Below the pieces are notes generated by a model, which was not told where the DNA came from, did not search any database, and worked only from the letters and a program-made list of their open reading frames with translations. A program made the position numbers and the translations under genes. Below are positions 12,336 to 14,803 of a stretch of DNA of 14,803 nt, one piece after another. The stretch is from CAZHYM01 sp964536785 (GTDB lineage Bacteria; Patescibacteriota; Saccharimonadia; Saccharimonadales; Saccharimonadaceae). The first letter of the stretch is position 1. The number at the start of each line of letters is the position of its first letter. The stretch is taken from assembly GCA_964536785.1 (NCBI GenBank), contig CAZHYM010000012.1, forward strand, positions 1 to 14,803, read 5' to 3'.

Positions 12336-14201
12336 ATGAATAAAAAATCTTTGATGAAAAAACCAAAAAGCGTTAAGGATTATGCTAGGCTAGCAGTATT
12401 TTGGACGGTCATGATACTGATAGGGCTGTATTTTTATAACTCTGTGGCGGGCGACGCGCGCCTGGAGAAAGTCCCTATCTCTGACGTAATCTCTCGAGCG
12501 AATAAGGGTGAGATCGAGCAGATTGAGGTTAGTGATAATAAAGTTGTTGTAACTAAGCGAGGCGAGAAAGCTCCTAGCCAGGTTTCGTACAAAGAGCCTC
12601 GTAGTATATATGAACAAGGTCTGAAAACCGATTCTCCTACTAAGGTTGTAATCACTCCACAATCTAACTCAGGGGACCTAGTAATCGGATTACTTTCGTT
12701 AGCTATACCGGCAGTAATTTTAGTTGGATTTATGATGTATATGTCTCGTCAGGCGCAAGGTCAGAACAATCAAGCTATGGGTTTTGGCAGAAGCAAAGCG
12801 CGGCTTTACGGACTTGACAAAGACAAAGTTAGTTTCAATGATATTGCTGGAAACGAAAATGCCAAGCAGGACCTCTTTGAAGTAGTCGATTTCCTAAAAC
12901 ATCCAGAAAAATACCGAAAACTTGGAGCAAAAATACCTAGTGGAGTGTTATTAGTCGGCGATCCTGGAACCGGTAAGACTATGCTAGCTCGAGCCGTAGC
13001 GGGTGAGGCTGGCGTTCCATTCTTTTCAATTTCTGGCTCTGAATTCATGGAGATGTTTGTAGGCGTTGGAGCTTCTAGGGTTCGTGATTTATTCTCGAAG
13101 GCTAAGAAAAATTCACCAGCAATTATCTTTATCGATGAAATTGATGCGGTTGGTAGACGTCGAGGATCAGGAATGGGTGGAGGACATGACGAGCGGGAAC
13201 AGACTTTGAACCAAATTCTGGTTGAAATGGATGGTTTCGAAACATCTACGAACGTGATAATTCTTGCTGCTACAAACCGAGTTGATGTTCTAGATCCTGC
13301 TTTGCTACGCCCAGGACGATTTGATCGCCAAGTGAAGATTGATCTTCCAGAAAGACTTGATCGCTTAGCAATTCTAAAAGTGCACTTTAAAAACAAACCA
13401 GTTGATTCGAGCGTTAATTTGCCGGCCATGGCTGCCAAAACCGCCGGATCTAGCGGTGCTGATTTAGCGAATATTGCCAATGAAGCTGCAATTATTGCCG
13501 CAACGCGTAATAAAACGAAAATTAGCAATGCTGAATTAGTCGAAGCTTTTGAAAAAGTTGCTATCGGACCTGAGCGTAAAGCGCGAATCATGAACGAGCG
13601 AGAAAAATTATTAACTGCATATCATGAAGCGGGTCATGCTGTCGTCGGACATGTTCTGGTTGATAGTGATCCAGTTCATAAAGTCACGATTATCCCTAGG
13701 GGTGGGACTGGAGGAGTTACTTGGTTTATTCCACCTGAAGATAGGCACTATACCAGCATTTATCAGTTCAAAGATATCTTAGCTAGAGCTATGGGTGGTC
13801 GTCAGGCTGAGCGAATTATCAATGGTGATGACGGTATTACTACAGGAGCTGGTATGGATCTTAGACACGCCACAGAAATAGCCCGCGATATGATTATGGA
13901 GCAGGGAATGGGTAAGACTTTAAGAGATCAAGTTTTCCACGGAGGAGAAAGTGGAATGCTTTTTGATCGAATCACTCATGATCGGCCCTACTCGAACGAA
14001 ACAGCTGAAAAAATTGATCAGGAAGTATCCGAATTGCTCAAAGAATCGGTTCAGCGTGCCCATGCCGTGCTGACTAAGAATAAAGATTTATTAGATAAAC
14101 TAGCTCAAGAATTGATCAAAAAGGAGACCTTGGAAGAAGACGAAGTAGCTGAAATTTTGAAATCAGCCGTCCTGCCAAAAGAAGTAAAGCTCCACGATTA
14201 A
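12336..14201 (+). CDS. ftsH: ATP-dependent zinc metalloprotease FtsH
   Basis: FtsH is a membrane-anchored AAA+ protease that degrades misfolded membrane proteins and short-lived regulators. From ATG 12336 it has 621 residues. Two membrane helices lie at about 19-36 and 114-136, with an extracytoplasmic domain between. The AAA+ part has Walker A GDPGTGKT (208-215), the pore loop FVGVG (241-245), Walker B IIFIDEID (263-270) and the second region of homology ATNRVDVLDPALLRPGRFDR (312-331) with both arginines. The protease has zinc site HEAGH (430-434) and the third ligand Asp508 in GMDLRHATEIARD. All catalytic residues are present. The in-frame TTG at 12333 is directly before ATG; the spacing of GAAAGG favours ATG. 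murJ starts 2 nt after the stop, so the two are likely cotranscribed. Confidence 0.98.
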   Translation: MNKKSLMKKPKSVKDYARLAVFWTVMILIGLYFYNSVAGDARLEKVPISDVISRANKGEIEQIEVSDNKVVVTKRGEKAPSQVSYKEPRSIYEQGLKTDSPTKVVITPQSNSGDLVIGLLSLAIPAVILVGFMMYMSRQAQGQNNQAMGFGRSKARLYGLDKDKVSFNDIAGNENAKQDLFEVVDFLKHPEKYRKLGAKIPSGVLLVGDPGTGKTMLARAVAGEAGVPFFSISGSEFMEMFVGVGASRVRDLFSKAKKNSPAIIFIDEIDAVGRRRGSGMGGGHDEREQTLNQILVEMDGFETSTNVIILAATNRVDVLDPALLRPGRFDRQVKIDLPERLDRLAILKVHFKNKPVDSSVNLPAMAAKTAGSSGADLANIANEAAIIAATRNKTKISNAELVEAFEKVAIGPERKARIMNEREKLLTAYHEAGHAVVGHVLVDSDPVHKVTIIPRGGTGGVTWFIPPEDRHYTSIYQFKDILARAMGGRQAERIINGDDGITTGAGMDLRHATEIARDMIMEQGMGKTLRDQVFHGGESGMLFDRITHDRPYSNETAEKIDQEVSELLKESVQRAHAVLTKNKDLLDKLAQELIKKETLEEDEVAEILKSAVLPKEVKLHD

Positions 14202-14203
14202 CT

Positions 14204-14803
14204 ATGAGTAAGTTCTCGAATAAAAACCCTGCCAGGCAGGTCGTTGATTTCGCTAATCAGTCGCTAGACATTAAAACGGCTGCAATAATTTTGGCTGGAT
14301 CTACTTTGGTCTCAAGTTTGCTCGGAATTATAAGGGATAGGCTACTTAACGGCTATTACCTCGATGTCTATCCAGCTAGCATCGATGCTTATACCGTAGC
14401 CTTTATCATTCCTGATTTTATGTTTACGATTTTGATATCGGGAGCTCTAAGCGTAACAATGATTCCAGTCTTTAACCAGCTTAGAAACGATAAGCGTACT
14501 AATAGCGATCAGCCTGCCTGGGATTTGGCTTCTAGCATGATTAATTTCATGAGTCTGGTCACTCTAGTGCTATCGATTTTGATAATCGTATTTGCTGATT
14601 TTTTGGTAAACCATGTTGTCGGACCCGATTTGCCTGAAGATAGCCGAGCATTGGCGGCAAGCATGATGCGCGTTATAGCAATTAATCCGTTTCTGTTTTC
14701 AATATCGGGTGTGCTTTCTGGAATTCAGCAAGCCGTAGGAAGGTACTTTTTTTATGCATTAGCACCTGCTGTATATAATATCGGAATCATATTTGGTACG
14801 GTA
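14204..14803 (+). CDS. murJ: Lipid II flippase MurJ, N-terminal part (runs off the window)
   Basis: MurJ (MviN/MVF family of the MOP superfamily) moves lipid II across the membrane for peptidoglycan synthesis. The first 200 codons are present and still open at the window end. After a polar start of about 25 residues, the family pattern is clear: TLVSSLLGIIRDRLL, then DAYTVAFIIPDFMFTILISG, ALSVTMIPVFNQL, a long hydrophobic helix around SLVTLVLSILIIVFADFLV, and ISGVLSGIQQAVGRYFFYAL followed by APAVYNIGIIFGTV. The SGALS/IPVF and P-x-x-YN-x-G elements are typical of MurJ. The arginine of GIIRD is in the expected place. It begins 2 nt after ftsH with no strong Shine-Dalgarno, so coupling to ftsH is likely. 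The C-terminal part cannot be judged. Confidence 0.93.
   Translation, partial: MSKFSNKNPARQVVDFANQSLDIKTAAIILAGSTLVSSLLGIIRDRLLNGYYLDVYPASIDAYTVAFIIPDFMFTILISGALSVTMIPVFNQLRNDKRTNSDQPAWDLASSMINFMSLVTLVLSILIIVFADFLVNHVVGPDLPEDSRALAASMMRVIAINPFLFSISGVLSGIQQAVGRYFFYALAPAVYNIGIIFGTV

Noticed and set aside
12806..13591. Long antisense open frame of 261 codons opposite ftsH
   Set aside because: It is a shadow of the strongly coding ftsH frame, with no family-like motifs or ribosome binding site.
1..14803. CRISPR arrays, tRNA or rRNA genes, transposases, toxin-antitoxin or defence genes
   Set aside because: No regularly spaced repeats, RNA gene cores or matching proteins were seen; no stretch over 300 bases lacks coding sequence.

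Overview
The window is a gene-dense stretch of a bacterial chromosome, most likely from the Candidate Phyla Radiation (Patescibacteria) and plausibly Candidatus Saccharibacteria (TM7). The evidence is a monoderm-style type IV pilus operon (pilB-pilC-pilM-pilN-pilO) without secretin genes, a PRC-barrel protein beside it, an LPXTG/FIVAR cell-wall protein end, a short TilS, very small intergenic spaces and an AT-rich composition. The phylum is inferred from gene content and protein style, not from a marker search. The standard code fits: no gene needs in-frame TGA read as an amino acid.

Layout. Positions 1-213 hold the core of an mscL gene on the minus strand without its 5' end. It abuts, near 202-214, the C-terminal part of an LPXTG surface protein on the plus strand, also without its 5' end. 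This is either a deletion or a chimeric join. A plus-strand cluster follows: ruvA (start at 509, not at upstream TTG codons), ruvB, and a two-TM bPH2 (DUF304-like) membrane protein. A lone type IV pilin-like gene (3270 to 2890, minus) diverges from recA-recX (plus, 3355-5034). The minus-strand pilus cluster runs from 11296 down to 5031: pilB, pilC, pilM, pilN, pilO, a small one-TM protein with a PilP-like tail, and a two-domain PRC-barrel protein. Divergent from pilB are tilS, ftsH and the first 200 codons of murJ, which runs off the window.

Assembly. The only N run (9582-9681, exactly 100 N) sits inside pilB and is flanked by an identical 55-bp direct repeat. Removing the Ns and one repeat copy restores one uninterrupted 590-residue PilB whose stop lies 2 nt before pilC. 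The gap is therefore almost certainly a scaffolding artefact and the apparent frameshift is not biological.

How the genes work together. RuvAB (branch migration), RecA and its modulator RecX form a recombination set. PilB/PilC/PilM/PilN/PilO form the inner-membrane motor and alignment platform of a type IV pilus, and the lone gene supplies a prepilin. FtsH (membrane protease), TilS (tRNA-Ile2 lysidine) and MurJ (lipid II flippase) are housekeeping genes. Interleaving recombination and pilus genes would suit DNA uptake, but that is inference.

Regulation. At ruvA, tilS and the PRC-barrel gene, a good -10 box ends only 6-8 nt before the ATG and no Shine-Dalgarno is visible, which suggests leaderless mRNAs. 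Extended -10 boxes (TGn + TATAAT-like) recur before ruvA, the pilin gene, pilM and ftsH. I did not find a clearly undescribed defence or mobile system. The most unusual items are the mscL/LPXTG breakpoint, the false gap in pilB, the leaderless starts, and the small pilus-operon tail genes.
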